From: Axinella damicornis
Lineage: Eukaryota > Porifera > Demospongiae > Axinellida > Axinellidae
Direction of reading: 5' to 3'
Assembly: GCA_963931865.1 (NCBI GenBank)
Contig: OZ007513.1
Span: forward strand, 558,001-622,000
DNA: 64,000 bases
Shown: in pieces, positions 1 through 14,100 of the stretch
How positions within the stretch are numbered: the stretch's first letter is position 1
Layout of the letters: every line of letters begins with the position of its first letter
Made by a program: the position numbers and the translations under genes
The notes under the pieces: generated by a model
Seen by the model: the letters and a program-made list of their open reading frames with translations, nothing else
Told to the model about the DNA's origin: nothing
Database searches by the model: none

Positions 1-116
1 GTCAGGACTAATAACTAATAGGTCACCTGACAAGCTTAATCCGTCAAGACCTAGAGCGGGGGAGCTTTTAAATGCAGTTACTGACCAAACTCATATGAAT
101 GAGTTGAACTCCTTAC

Positions 117-3100
117 CACATGCCAAGCCAAATTCTTTCACTGCCGCCGAGTGAGATTTCTTGCTCGCTGCCTTTGCCTTCTCTATTGCAGCTGCGACGG
201 TCTCATCTGTCTCAAACTTGTGCTGGCGGGCGGGGTCCCGGAGCTGCTGCACGGCGGTGTCCAGGCCATCCTCGCCAGTCTCAATGACATGGTTCAGGAT
301 CCGGGCCCCGCCCAGAGCAAAACCAACGGCAATGGGGTTGGACTGTACCATGTGTGGGGAGAGAAAGGTTCATGTGTATGAGTAGAGGGGGAGAAGGAGG
401 GTGGGAGGACCAGGGGGAGAGGAGGGGGGAGGGGAGAGGGGAGTGGGGTGAGGTGGGAGAGGGGAGTGGGGTGAGGAAGGAGGGGGGAGGGGAGAGGGGA
501 GAGGGGGGAGGGGAGAGGGGAGAGGGGGGAGGGCAGAGGGGAAGGGGGGAGGGGAGAGGAGGGAGGGGGGTGGGAGAGGGGAGAGGGGGATGGGGGATGG
601 GAGAGAAAACTCCACACAATGCTGCCTGAGGTTTCATGAGGGTTGCCATGCACCTGTAATAGTTGTACATGGTGCTAACTCTCCCCTCCCTCCTCCCCTC
701 CCCTCCCTCCTCCCCTCCCCTCCTCTCCCTCCTCCCCTCCCCTCCCTCCTCAGTGGCTCTGCACGCATGGCCTCAGCACCATGCAGTTCTTGATCGTTTA
801 CAGCATGCTGTACGCGATCAAAAACTGGTGGAGTAGAAGGCCTGGGAACGAGGCTACGCAGACTAATATGCTAAGTATCTTGGGCTAGGAATGAGATTAT
901 GAAGCTGGGATTTGCACCATTGTGATCAGCATGAATGGAGCTTTCCAATGATGTCCTTTTTGTTGTCTGTTGAATTTTGACCCAAAATCATGAAAAACCA
1001 TGGATTATAGCCTTTGGTTGAGTGTGATTTTTGACAAAAATGTGATGGACAATAAAAACCGATTTTAGGACATCATTTGAAAGCTGTTTTCATGCGCATC
1101 TCAATGGCAAAATCCCCAGCTTCGTATCTCATTCAAATACACAGATACAACATGTCTTTCTTCGACAATTAATGGATACCGGTATATGGAGTAGGATTAT
1201 GCCAGCTAAGTACTATGCTAGGTATCTTGGGATAGGAAGGAGATACGAAGCTGGGATTTTCACCATTGTGATCAGCATGAATGAATGAGATAGGAAGCTG
1301 AGATTTTCACTATTATGATCACAACGAATGGAGCATTTGAATGAGATACGAAGCTGGGGATTTTGCCATTGTGATCAGCATGAAAACAGCTCAGACAGAA
1401 TGAAGCAATTGCTTTATCCTCTTTCCACATGCACATGTGGAGTACCTCTTGCCTGTACAATGTCATACAGAGTACCTTCAGGAGATGCAATACTTAGAGT
1501 CCATTGAATCATACATGTGGAGTATCACTCTTACCAGCACGAGGTGAGGGTAAAGTAAGGGGCAGGTGTCATTATCCTATCAGCTGCTCTAGCAGGAGTG
1601 CAGCTGCTCTACCAGGAGTGCAGCTACTCTACCAGGAGTGCAGCTGCTCTCTACCAGGAGTGCAGCTGCTCTACCAGGAGTGCAGCTGCTCTACCAGGAG
1701 TGCAGCTGCTCCACCCTTGTCCCACATACCTGTGTCACTTTGACACACCTCTCCACGGATGCCAGCATCTCTGACTTGCCACTGAGCATGGCAATGACAC
1801 CAATGGATTTGACCAGGCCGTCAGGATCGGCACTGCCTGGGTCCGACTCGGGAGTGTCCCCATTCTCACGCTTTGCAATGAATATCTGCAAAGAGTATAA
1901 CAATGAACTCACATTTGAGGCCCTTTCCCTTCCCGTCTAGGGGTGAATATGGCAATCTGATTGGCTTATTACTCCAAGTCAGTGGCCATCAGAAGGATAA
2001 AAGTGAGCCTGTTACCTATGACAGCAGATGAGCCCAATAACTACATCTGATGGCCTCAAGGCTAAGGTGACCTACTACATCTGATGGCCTCAAGGCTAAG
2101 GTGACCCACTACATCTGATGGCCTCAAGGCTAAGGTGACCCACTACATCTGATGGCCTCAAGGCTAAGGTGACCCACTACATCTGATGGCCTCAAGGCTA
2201 AGGTGACCCACTACATCTGATGGCCTCAAGGCTAAGGTGACCCACTACATCTGATGGCGTCAAGGCTAAGGTGACCCACTACATCTGATGGCCTCAAGGC
2301 TAAGGTGACCCACTACATCTGATGGCCTCGAGGCTAAGGTGACCCACTACATCTGATGGCCTCAAGGCTAAGGTGACCCACTACATCTGATGGCCTCAAG
2401 GCTAAGGTGACCCACTACATCTGATGGCCTCGAGGCTAAGGTGACCCACTACATCTGATGGCCTCGAGGCTAAGGTGACCCACTACATCTGATGGCCTCA
2501 AGGCTAAGGTGACCCACTACATCTGATGGCCTCAAGGCTAAGGTGACCCACTACATCTGATGGCCTCAAGGCTAAGGTGACCCACTACATCTGATGGCCT
2601 CAAGGCTAAGGTGACCCACTCATCAACTGACAGTGAGCTGTACAGTGGGCTTGCAGCATATGGTTTCCAGATTCTAACCAATCAGGCTGTACACTCAGTC
2701 GGTCAGTGTGTGGTTATTCACCACAGGATGGCTTCCTTGGTCCTCAATGAAATCTACAGTGATCTCCAGTAAGTTTTCAAGTGATCTCCACTAATTTCTA
2801 TATAGCAATCTAGTATTCTCTAGTAATCTCTAGTAGTCTCTAGTAGTCTCTAGTAATCTCTAGTAATCTCTAGTAATCTCTAGTAGTCTCTAGTAGTCTC
2901 TAGTAAATCTCTAGTAATCTCTAGTAATCTCTAGTAATCTAATACTTAACCACCTCATTACACAACACATTCACAGAACAGCCTCACTCCCACTCAGCAT
3001 CGTGAAGAATTACAGCAGAAACTCTCAAGTACATACTTTTAGGTTGTGGTTGGTCCAGGGTCCCTTGAGAGGATAGCCGGACTGCGTCCTGGCTCTCTCA

Positions 3101-4720
3101 TACTCAGTGCCTGGGCCGAAGTGCTTGAACAGTTTATCAGCCATGTCTTCTGTGTTGACAGCTATCACATGGGAGGGAAAGGGAAAGGGAATGATAGGAT
3201 GAAGGGAAGGGGAGGGAGGGAGGGGGAGAGAGGTGGAGCGGTGGAGAGGGAGGTAGAGTGAAGGAGAGGGGAATGAGAGGAAGAGGAGAGGCGCAGGGAG
3301 GGGGGGGGGGGAGGAGGATGGAGTGGAAAGACAGGGGATGAGGAAATGAGGAGGGAGGAGGAGGAGGGGGAGGATGAGAGGAGGAGGTAGAGGAGGGGGA
3401 AGGGGAGGAGGAGGAGGGGGAGGAGGAGGGGGAGGATGAGAGGAGGAGGTAGAGGAGGGGGAAGGGGAGGAGGAGGGGGAGGAGGAGGAGGAGAGGGAGG
3501 AGGAGAGGGGGAGGAGGAGAAGGGAGGAAGAGGAGAGGGGGAGGAGGAGGAGGAGGAGGAGGAGGAGGAGGGGGAGGGGGAGGGGGAGGGGGAGGGGGAG
3601 TGGGAGGAGGAGGAGGAGGAGGAGGAGGTGGAGGAGGTGGTGGTGGCCAATGGAAATTATAGGACCTTGTTGGTGTATTGACCCACAAAGCAGATGGAGG
3701 GCATGTAAAGTTACTTGCACTATTTGTTTTGCTAGCTGCGCTCCAATCAGGTTGTAGATCTTTGCCACATGACTAGTCTATTGAAATTTCTCTCGCTCTG
3801 GAAGTTGGGAGGCTCTTCCTTATGCCCGGCCCAACATCCGGAGTGAGTCCAGCTGCAAACAAAATCACCAAGCTACTTCAATAGTACGAGTTTAGACACT
3901 TTCTCTAATTAATGAAGATTATGTAAACAATTGCATTCCGTGATCTGCAGAAGCTGTACAGTACGTTTTGAGGAGGTGAACCTATCCCCCCACTTGCTGC
4001 ATGTATACTTCAACATTCCTCTCTGACCTGCCCTTCAGCTTACTACATTGACATTAGCAAAACACTTGCTTCGTTCCCAGGCCTACCCCGTTTTTTCTGT
4101 TCTTCGGTTTCCGTTGACAATACACGGATGCGGAAGGGCTTTTGCCACCCTTCCACATCCGTGTATTATTGTCAACGGAAACCGAAGAACAGGAAAAACG
4201 GGGTAGGCCTGGGAACGAGGCTAGCAAAATGCTAAACACATAATGTTACAGGTCTACTGAGAAGTCAGCACCTTTTCTCTCCGCCAGGGATTTCAAGGTG
4301 ACGTAGAGCTGGTCTCCATAAGTACTAGTGTTCCCGGTTTCGATGGTGTAGAACGGACAATGGGAGGTGGGGTAGAACTCAGCTGCTCGTCCCTTCGTCA
4401 AGTCCTGCACCTTTCCCTGGTCGTATATCCAGTGCAGGGGGGCAGCTAGTGACGTGTGTGTACGTGTGTGATGTGACCATGTGTGTGTGTGTGTATGTGT
4501 GTGCATGTAGTGTGGGTGTGTGCAGTGTGGGTGTGTGTGTGCAGCGACGGTGTGTGTGTGTGCAAATTATGGCAGTGGCTCCACTGGTACACAAGATGCA
4601 ACCAGCATCAACAACACACATACTTGCTGCATCTGTAACCACAGCTCCCAGAATGGCTGCCGCCCTTCTCTGCTGCAGGGCGGAGAGAGTCTTCAGCCTG
4701 CCAAGAATTTCCTGTGCCAT
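117..4720 (-). CDS. ADP-ribosylglycohydrolase / J1-crystallin-like protein (3' incomplete)
   Basis: Five exons join in phase: 4624-4720, 4272-4445, 3037-3149, 1730-1885 and 117-342. They give about 255 residues; the gene continues past base 1 through a GTAAGG donor. The ATG at 4718-4720 starts MAQEILGRLKTLSAL, followed by the family-like stretches GAVVTDAA, APLHWIYDQ, YGDQLYVTLKSL, FGPGTEY, YPLKGPW, DPDGLVKSIGVIAMLSGK and SNPIAVGFALGGARIL. These resemble the ADP-ribosylglycohydrolase superfamily (Pfam ADP_ribosyl_GH), closest to the J1-crystallin/selenoprotein J branch. Family enzymes remove ADP-ribose or serve as lens crystallins; the activity here is unknown. The exon 2 donor (AAAG|GTGCTG) was chosen because only it keeps phase, so that junction is the least certain. 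Introns hold a 34-bp minisatellite and long purine tracts. The gene is divergent from the RhoGEF gene, 412 bp away. Confidence 0.8.
354..602 (+). repeat. Purine-rich array (GGGAGAGGGG) abutting an ADP-ribosylglycohydrolase acceptor
   Basis: About 245 bp of GGGGAGAGG-type sequence. On the gene's strand this is a pyrimidine tract leading to the acceptor at 343. Such mirror-type purine tracts can form triplex DNA. Confidence 0.85.
885..1400. mobile_element. GAGATACGAAGCTGGGATTT-type inverted-repeat elements
   Basis: The first element, about 885-1135, has inverted ends (ATGAGATTATGAAGCTGGG and CCCAGCTTCGTATCTCAT); partial copies follow to 1400. A close relative lies at about 9700-9950 in the RhoGEF intron. 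Non-coding. Confidence 0.55.
1577..1712. repeat. 20-bp repeat, about 7 copies, beside an exon donor
   Basis: Unit GCAGCTGCTCTACCAGGAGT, ending 18 bp from the exon 4 donor of the ADP-ribosylglycohydrolase gene. Confidence 0.85.
2041..2620. repeat. 34-bp minisatellite, 17 copies
   Basis: Unit CTACATCTGATGGCCTCAAG followed by GCTAAGGTGACCCA, very homogeneous (A/G variant in CTCRAGG), intronic. Confidence 0.95.
2810..2940. repeat. TAGTAATCTC decamer repeat
   Basis: About 13 copies of TAGTAATCTC or TAGTAGTCTC within an intron. Confidence 0.85.
3171..3640 (+). repeat. GGA/GGGA array beside an acceptor
   Basis: About 470 bp of GGAGGAGGGG-type sequence. It is pyrimidine on the gene's strand and leads to the acceptor at 3150. 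Confidence 0.9.
4066..4223. mobile_element. 158-bp hairpin element of the TAGCCTCGTTCCCAGGC family
   Basis: Arms share CGTTCCCAGGCCTACCCCGT and GTTTCCGTTGACAATA. Flanks GCAAAACAC and GCAAAATGC are a 9-bp duplication with two changes. Confidence 0.75.
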
Positions 4721-5132
4721 TGTCTGCCTCCTCCTTCCAATGCCTGAGAGATGGATGAGCACAAAGAGAAGCAGCAAAACGAGCGAGGTAGCAAGTAGCC
4801 TTCTAGGACTCTGTGCGTGCGCGTGCATACATACACCAGGCAAGCATGCAGCAGCCCTAGAACAGTGTATAAATACCTCTTCCTGCTTACGTGTATACAC
4901 GTAGTATACAGTATAGTACACGAAGTTGTTACGTAATTACTACACAGATCTACCTAATTATACGCAAACGAAATGTTTTCATAAACAAAAACTAAGTGGG
5001 TGGAGCCACTTAGATAACCCAACATTCCTCACCTTCGTTTGCTGCCTTTGCAATAGATACTTACATGTAGCTGTTGACAGCGGGATCCACCACGCACCAG
5101 AGGAGAAGATCAAGAATCAGGACGTACCGGAC
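4721..5132. promoter_or_regulatory. Divergent intergenic region (ADP-ribosylglycohydrolase / RhoGEF)
   Basis: This 412-bp spacer separates two start codons pointing away from each other, so it probably holds both promoters. A TATAAATA string lies near 4866-4873 on the plus strand. The reading frame of the RhoGEF is open upstream to an ATG at 4926, but the SH3 homology begins just after the ATG at 5133, so that start is preferred. Promoter function is inferred from position only. Confidence 0.45.
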
Positions 5133-8100
5133 ATGGCTGATAACCGAAGAATACCGTGTGCTCGTGCGCAGTACGGATTTGAAAGTCAAAGCGAGCACGA
5201 ACTAAGTTTCAGCCCTGGGGTTTCGATCATGCTACTGCGACGAATTGACGAGAACTGGCTCGAGGGACAACTGGACGGCAAAGTGGGGATATTCCCGGCC
5301 ACCCATGTGAAGATCGAACTCTCAAATCCGACACTCTCTCATGAAAACGCGCTGGCTAGCTCCGGAAGACCGTATGCGATCGCGCTGTACTCTTTCAAGG
5401 GTGATCAGCCGGGCGATCTGCCCTTCAACAAAGGCGAGCTGGTAGAGCTGGTGGGTACGGTCGGTAGTGGCTGGCTGCGAGGGAGGATGAACGGTTGCAC
5501 GGGCATATTCCCCGCATCTTTCGTGGAGATCCTGAAGTCTACCGATGCGATGTTGCCAACAGAAAGTGTTGAAGTGCATGTAAACGGGATTGATATGGAC
5601 TCGTACACAGAACAGTCTGAGGAGAACACGGAAAGCAGACCGATCCCCAAACCTCGTCCTCAGCGCACCTCTGCCCCGCCCACTTCTTCCCTGATGCCTA
5701 ATGGCTCTGTTCCCACGTCCTTTGGTTCGCACCATGATCCCAGCGATGAGATTCTGATCCCGTCCCGATCACCTCCTGCCCCGCCCACCACCTCCAGCAG
5801 TCCCGAATACGAAGTGGTTGACCATGAGCCTAAGGTGGGTCAATGGTTTATCCTATCCAGTACTGGAATGGGATCAAGGCGAACTCCCCGGCCTCATTCC
5901 CATCTCACTTTATAGTGAACGTCCGATAGTGGGCCCTCCGCAATAGGGACACAGTATAATAGTAAAGGACGATTTTCAAAGTCCCAAATTGGTTTCCCTA
6001 TAGTTAAATATCTCCAAAAAGAGAACAACCTCTCTACAAAACTCCTGACTTTGCCAATGGTGTCCTGATTATGTGGGGGGAGGATCCAATGCACAACCAT
6101 GCATCATTGCACTTGATGCAGTAGTTACTGACTTCTGACTACGTAGCTTTCTGGATGCTAAGCTAAGCACACTTGGACACTGGCCACAAAATGATCGCCT
6201 TGGAGCTCAGCTATGATCTGGTGTTCAATGCTTAAAATCATCCCCCCCTCCCCCCCCCCCCCCCCCCCCATCACCACCACCACCACCACACATCCACACA
6301 CTCACAGGAGTACAACAGCTCTACTCTTCCGAAGCCGAAGCCTCGCAAGAAGCTTGGCCGGAGAACCTCCGTCTCCAACGCTGAGCTGCAACTCAATAGC
6401 CTGGAGTCAAACCTCACCGTAAGAGCAGCACAGCCATGGATGTATTCAATAGTGTGTGCAGAGAAGCTGCAGGCGGCCATTAGCCTCATAGCCAGGCTCC
6501 ATCCTATCAGTGGGTGGAGCCTGGTTGGAGGCAGTCTAGCTGCTAGCCCCTCTCCACCCGGCCGGGATAACTGGCCTGGCAGAGAGGGGCTAGTGGCTAG
6601 ACTGGGTTGGAGGGTGTGTCGGTCTGAGCAGAATGTTCGGAGTTGAGTGGTCCTGGGTCTGTTCACAGAGCCATGCCACATCAATCTAATACGAAGCTAA
6701 CTTGGTGTACAGGTTGTAGCAACAAACAAGTGGTACGCTATTCTTCCATATACTGATCAACTTTCCCCAGCATTTGCTGTTAACTAGAGTGCATGATGAC
6801 ATCATCGTCCACCGCAATGACGATGATGTCATCGTCATCATGTGCTAAGAGCACTATGACCTGGTTTGCCTAGTGTTTCAGTACCTTTCCTCATCTGCAA
6901 GTGCCCTGCTGGATGCATGCAGGCAGCCCCACCCATTTGTTTCCACGGTGAGCAGGTGCACTAAACAAACATTTACAGCTGTTCACTTTGTACCGGATCC
7001 ATTGCAGCTTCATTAAAACGTCCTGAAAGGAGTGGGTTGAAAGATTCCATGAGGCATTTTAAAGTCTTCTACTCACTGTAATGATTTCTTTCTTACTGGT
7101 GGACTTTAGAGCAGATTTTAGCAAATTTATGCCAATGCAGTTCAAAATCCAACCAACCAACTCTGAGAATCAGTATATTAATAACGGTTGCTATTAGCCC
7201 TGATAGTTTATTTCACAAACATAACAAAAGCATACGCCATCAAGCCTCCCTCTCTCCGTCCTTCCGCCCTTCTCCCCCCACCCTCCTCCTGCCTATCACC
7301 CTTCCCTCCTCCCTCTCTCCTCTCTCCTCTCTCCTCCCGCCCTTCCTTCCCTCCTCTCTCCCTCCTCTCCCTCCTCCCTCCCTCCATCTCCCTCATCCCC
7401 TCCTGCCTTCCTCCTCTCCCTCCTCCCTCATTCCTCCTCCCTCCTCTCCCTCCTCCCTCCCCTCCTTCCTCCCTCTTCTCTCCCCTCCTCCCTCCCTCCC
7501 TCCCTCTCTTAGATTGAGCTGAAGATGCTGGAGAGTGCACAGAACTTGCTCCTCATTTGCCAGAACGAAACGAAGAAAGAGAAACTCAGAGAGCGCATGA
7601 CGACTCACCAGACGAACATAGAGACATTGAAACAGCAGATTCAGGAGGTCAAAGGTCAGCAGGCAACGTCTGTGAGTCCTATCAGGTTTTAGGGATGAAG
7701 GATTTAGGGTTGTGTGTTCCCATGCCAACAAGCCTGGGTTGATTGTTTAGATGGTGCATTAAATGCATTTTTGGAAATTACTGAACAGGCTATTCAACCT
7801 CGTTCCCAGTTATCCAGCGCGTGTATCGCTTTCAGTTTTCCCCGCGCGCGATACTAAAAGTGATCCGTGCTGGGGTTGGTTGGGTCTGGGACCGAGACTA
7901 ATTCAACCCCAGTCATTATAATCATAGTCATGGCCGTCCAAACACGGTCATAGCCAACTGTTGCTGAGCACAGAATTCATTGTTAGTGGGTAATTCATTG
8001 GTATGAATGTTGTATCGAGTCATATGATTGACTGATTGGGCCCAGAACATTTCCATTTTGGGAGTGAGTGGGGTAAGAGAGTTAATGTGGATTAGTAACG

Positions 8101-11100
8101 CTGCAGTGAACAGGTTAATGTGGGACAGACTGTGGTAGAAGAGTTAATATTCTGCAATGAACAGGTCTGCGGTAGAAGAGTTAATATGGGATATTCTGCA
8201 GTGAACAGGTTAATGTGGGACAGTCTGCAGTGAAAAGGTTAATGAGGGACACAGTCCGCAGTAGAAGAGTTAATGTACGATACAGTGCTGGTGTATTTAT
8301 GATGTCATCCAGTTGCCATTTCAGTGCTAGTCACCAATCCATGAGCATCAGCGCCCACGAGTGACTGTTGGCGTGCTTTGCATGAGCCCTTTCCTTTCCC
8401 CCTCACGATCCAAAACTCCACAATTACTTCAGTACAGACCATTGAAGATGGATCATTACATTTTGAGGGCATCTTGTGTAACTGATACAGGATTATGACA
8501 GTTCTCGGGTTTCTGCAGGCCAGAGAGAATTAGCAGTGATTGAGGCACAGTCCCCTCCCCCGGCTCCACCGTCCCCTCCCTCCCGCCCCCCTCCACCCAC
8601 CTCTTCCCAGCGACAACAGAGGTCAAAGGTCATTGACGAGTTAGTCTTCACAGAGAAGGACTTCCACCATCAGATGGAGATGTGCTGTATGAAAGTTATT
8701 CCGGCATTAAGAGAGGTATGCTCACTGTAGATACGTAAGATCGCTCAAACCCTTTCCTCCTACCTCAATCCCCCTCCCCTTCCCTCCGTCCCCCCTCCCC
8801 TTCCTTTCTCTCCCTCCCTCTCTCCTTGCTTCCCTCCCTCTCTCCCTGCCTCCCTCGATCACGATCACTCCCTCCTCCCCTCCCTTCTTGTCCACTCACA
8901 CACTCCTCAACTCCTTTACCAGATTTCTGAAATCAACGTTGAAGCTCTCGTCGGCAACATTGAAGAGGTGACTGCTCTCTCGGGTGACTTTCTCTCAGCT
9001 CTGGAGGACGCATGTAAAGACCACGAGACCATCGGGAAGGTGTTTTTGACCTTTGCACCCCAGATGAGGGATGTCTACGCCGTCTACTGTCGCAAGCATG
9101 ACACTGCATCTGCTCTTTTGGAAAAGGTGAACAACTATAAGTGTAGCTAATTTAGACGTTAGCCTCACACCTGGTATGGTAAACCTCACAGCTGACCACA
9201 CAGTCATTGTCATACGGTTGTCATGCATATGTCACGCTTCTGAGCATGCGCTATGCGCAGTAGTATCATTGACCACACCCCTTTACGTTGCCATGTTCAC
9301 AAGGCACACCCGATGTGCCATTTCTGCCAAGAAAGGAACAACAAATTGGCAGAAACAGCACTCCTGGTGAGCAACATCTGCTCAGTACTTGCATCAGCAC
9401 ACCAAGGATAGTAGGATATACACAGTGAAGCCAGCAACGATAATGTCTTGTCATCAAAGTTCTGTTTGCTACATGATTGTGCACTAGCTGCTATTTGTAT
9501 ACTACCACCTGTCGTGGAGGGCAGCTGCTACTTGTACACTACCACCTGTTGTGGAGGGCGTCCTGCGGGCATGCATAGCCTCATTCCCAAGCTAGACCTT
9601 CTACGCCTCCAGTTTTTGATTGCTTACAGTGTGCAAAATAAACAAAAATGGAAAAGGCCTGGGAAGGAGGCTAGGCATGCAGCTATGTTAAGTATCTTGG
9701 GCTAGGAATGAGATACGAGGCTGGGATTTGCACCATTGTGATCAACATAAATGGAGCTTTCCAATGATGTCCTTTTTGCTGTAGGTTGAATTTTGACCCA
9801 AAATCATGAAAACCCATGGATTATAGCCTTTGGTCGAGTGCGATTTTTGGCAAAAATGTGACCGAAATTAAAAATCATTTTAAGAACATAATTTGAAAGC
9901 TCTTTTTATGCTGACCGCAATGGCACAATCCCCAGCTTCATATCTCATTCATATACGTAGTGCAACGCCCTCTTCCAAGTCTGTTCCCAATGCCAAATTT
10001 GGTTCATTTTTGGTTCATTTATGAGGCACTGGTCACCCAATAGAATGGGAGTGCTGTTTCTGCCAATTTTAGACCAAAATTGGCAAGTATACCAGGGCAC
10101 TACCCCAGAGCAGAGCACCAAACAGCTGCGAACTTGGATGGAAGAATTACTATTGTATGACCCTGTTAGAGTATTGTGGGGTATCCGCAGAAGGATATCC
10201 TCCACTCACCACAGACCACTTTCAGGGGTTTGCTCAGCATCAACAAACTACCACATCACATCACAGTACGGGTTGGAGGTTGGAAGCCTACGACACAACA
10301 CGTTGCCACATCACATCACAGTACGGGTTGCAGTGGGGAAAGAGTGGGAAGCCTGCCACACACCACTCTAACATACTTATACACACCACACACTGGCATG
10401 TTTGTACTGCTGGTGGTGTTGTCTCAAGTCCACTGAAGCAAATTGATCAAGTGCGACAGCCCCAGGATATAGCTACACTGTAGCCTTGTTCCAAGGCACT
10501 GCCCAGGTTTTTGTCACTTTTCCGTACTGCAAGTGACAAAAACCTGGCAGGGCCTAGGAACGAGGCTGGCTACACTGTCTGCATAAATGATCAATAATCC
10601 TATCCAGGATTGACTTGATTCAGTTGATATCCATTCCATAGTACTGTGATCAGAATAGGTTTTCAAATCAGTGGTAGCTGGTTTGCACAGCCATGTCGGC
10701 AGGGCTCTAAGTTGCCATGGCAACGAGGCCAACCAGCATGAGTATACAGCTGTGTATTAGCCTCGTTCCCAGGTGCTCGATAATTGGGGAGAAGAGCTCT
10801 GCTCCCGACCTGCATGTTTTACAGTAAGCACACACTTACAGTGTACTTGTGAAAACTGCCCACCTATTGAGTTGTTTACCTACGGCAAGTGGGCATCTTC
10901 TTGTGTGGGTTCTCTGGTCAGCACTTGAGGGCTTGATGGTCTTCAGCTGTTTTCCTCCTGCTTGCTGGAGAGGACCTGGCCAGACATTGCGACACCAGAG
11001 ATACGGCATCTCTTTTACCCCAGACTCTTGGTCTCCACGGCAATTTATCAATTAGCTGGTTGGGGTGGTGTTGAGCTAGTTTAGTGGTTGCGGGGTTAAT

Positions 11101-14100
11101 CGACACACACACACAAGGTGTCGCGATAGTGCTTCAGTTCTTGTTCTCCTCACCTGCTACAACCTTACGACCTAGGGCCAAAACCTTGTAGCAGTGGAAA
11201 GCACACTCTGAGTGCAGTAAATTTGGGTAAATATTCACATCTGCATGCTGAAACCAGCCCTCCATCCCGCCTCCTCCAATCAATTGGCTGCTCAACTGGC
11301 GTGAAGTTTTACACTGCTGCAGCCACCGCTTCACAGTGTGCAGCCATCTTGTAATGGCCACACCCCTTGTTTCCATGCACTGCCATAAAACATGATTTTC
11401 CATGAAATACGTATGACACAATAGTGTGGCCATCTGATGTCATACAAATACTTTAATGATGTGTGGTGATGTAATGATGATGTAATGGCAATGTGTACGT
11501 GTTGAAATCTGTAGGCCTAATGTTTGTGTTCTCCAATGTGTGTGTATATAAACATAGTATTAGGATGATGTAATGATGATGTATTTGTCCATTGTGATCG
11601 ATCTGAAGGGCATGCTTCTCTCCCTGGCTGCAGTACATGGAGAATCCTGCGGTGGCCGAGAACATCCGAGACTGCCTGGACATTATCAGGTGAGAGGGTA
11701 TTGGAGCAATGGATGCAATGGTGGGAAGCAGGTGTACCAGTTCCAGGCCAGTTTGGGAATGGGGTTACCTCCATTCACACATAGTACACAAATCAGAGTC
11801 TCCTGAGCGTCAGCACGTCTGCCAGTGGGAATCAGCTAGACTCTGTCCAGGCCATCTCACCATCCGATTACATCATCATTCTCACTTTGTGGTATATCGC
11901 TGTGTACCTTCCATTCAATTGCTGTGATCTGATTGCCCAGTAGCAGCGCGTAGCGTATATCAGAGCAAAACTACTGAGACCTGTTTGGTTGTATCATCTC
12001 ACCAATTTACAACTGTGGTTAATGAATGCTCTAGCATCTGAGACCCAGCACCAAGGTTGGCGTGACAACACTCCAGCCACAATGTCCAGCACATTAAGCT
12101 CAACTGCATCCCACCAACGGAACCGGCACAACTAGTGTGGCTGCAACAGCTGACTGAAGGTCAAAGTTCAACTGATAGCCGCCACTACTCTCTTGGCACT
12201 TCCTGTCATGTACTAGCTCTTTCTGTAGCCAAGCTGAGACACGGCCATGCTGTTTTCACTCTCTGGGTGAACCAACCCATCCCTTGCCCCACCTTGGACA
12301 TTGCCGGAAGTGACATCGTGAATCTCATGATGTATCAATGCTTGAGCAGTAGCACCTGCTCTCATGAGTTCATGTTGATGTGTGAAGGTGTACTGGCATA
12401 CACGTCAGCCATGTGAGTGCTGTACTAATGCCTCACGAAAGCCACACCTCGCAATTAGTGATCGAAGATGGTTGCAAGATGCAAGATGGTTGGCCACTGG
12501 CACTGCAACCACTATTAATGATTTGTAGTTTCTGTTCATCTGCAGGAGTGAGACGCAGGCGTGGGACTTACAGTCTCTGCTGATCAAACCGGTTCAACGT
12601 GTTCTCAAGTACCCTCTCCTTCTGGACAAACTGGTAGCATCAACATCATTGAAACATCCCGACCACACGGCCGTAAACAACGCCAGGGACGCCATCAGCC
12701 AAGTGGCACAGGACATCAATGAGATCAAGAGGAGAAAAGACCTTGGTGAGGTGTAGTCTAAATGGACTGCCTCTGTCATTGTTGTAAAACTGGTTGGCCT
12801 CCATCCTCACTCCCTCCCTCTCTCCGTCCCTTCCCTTCCGTCTTCCCTCTCTCCATCCATCCCTCCCACCTTCACTTCCCTTCATTCCACCCTCCCTCCA
12901 TCCCTTTCCTCCCTCCCTCCCTCCTTCCCTCCCTCTGTCCCTCCTTCCCTTCCCTTCTATCTTCCCTCTCTCCATCCTCCCTGCTTCCCTTCCCTTCATT
13001 CCATCCTCCCTCCCTCCCTCCCTCCATCCCTCCTTCTCCTCTCTCCCTCCCTCCCACCCCATCCCTCCCTCTTATAGTTGAGCGGTACACAGGCACAACT
13101 CGAGATGAGAGAAGAATCACAGTCTCCGTGCACTCCATGCAGAAGAAACTTCGCAGGCTGCAGCAGACACTGACACAACTCACGGGGATAAGAGAAAAAG
13201 TGAGACATACACTGTACCTCAACAGATTGTCACTCCAGTAATCACTGTACTGACGTGCAGGGTCAAAGGTGAAACACCCAATCCCCCTCCCCTTCCACAG
13301 ACAGTTGACCCTAAATTTGATGAGGTGGAGCAGCGTGTCTTGTCCCTAGAGGGGTTGATACGGACACTGGTCCGAGATATCCAAAGCTGGCAGGAGGAGA
13401 TGCAGGTTTGTGCACCCCTCAGTAATCTAGCTTGAATTCTTTTGCACACATCAGTAATCTACCACAAGTCAAGTGTTATTCTTCTGTGCACCTCAGTAAA
13501 CTATAGTGGTGTGTGTTTGTTTCCAGAGGGTATCGGACAGCCGTGAGACCCTCGGTGATGGGATGGTCCTGTACTGCACTGAGGTGCATGCACTGTCTGA
13601 CTTCCAGCACCTGCTGAGTGGGCTGGACGAGACTGTCAGAGCACACGTGAGTGCACATGTATCTGTAATGTGTTGAGCTAGAGTGAAGGAGAATGAAATT
13701 TGGTATGCGTCTTAAGAAATGATCCCGAGATTCAGAACGTTTTCCAACATGAGTTTGCGGCATGGCTTTGCTGGAAATCAAAAGGCTTATTCCAAGAATC
13801 AAGAAGTGTTTTTCCTAACAAGCAGAAAGCTTCTTGCAACGAGCACTGGTAATTGTACGTATATAAGTTTCTGAAAAATGGTGGAGCTTCACTGATCGAT
13901 CTTCTAGACCTCCGTTTGTAATGTAAGTCTGGCGCAGTGATGGAAATGGTTAGTAACGCAAACTGGCCAAGGGAAGAGAAATAGGTTGATATCAATATGA
14001 TGATCACTACTCCATCCTCCCCATGCAGGGTCAGTTTGTGAAGGAGTGTGTCATGACTCCCCTGGAGAGCCTCCTCGCACTGTTCCAAGACCCACTACAC

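Noticed and set aside
3137..3768. Poly-Pro/Ser/Leu open frames on the minus strand
   Set aside because: Products of the GGA array in an intron; only 3037-3149 is coding.
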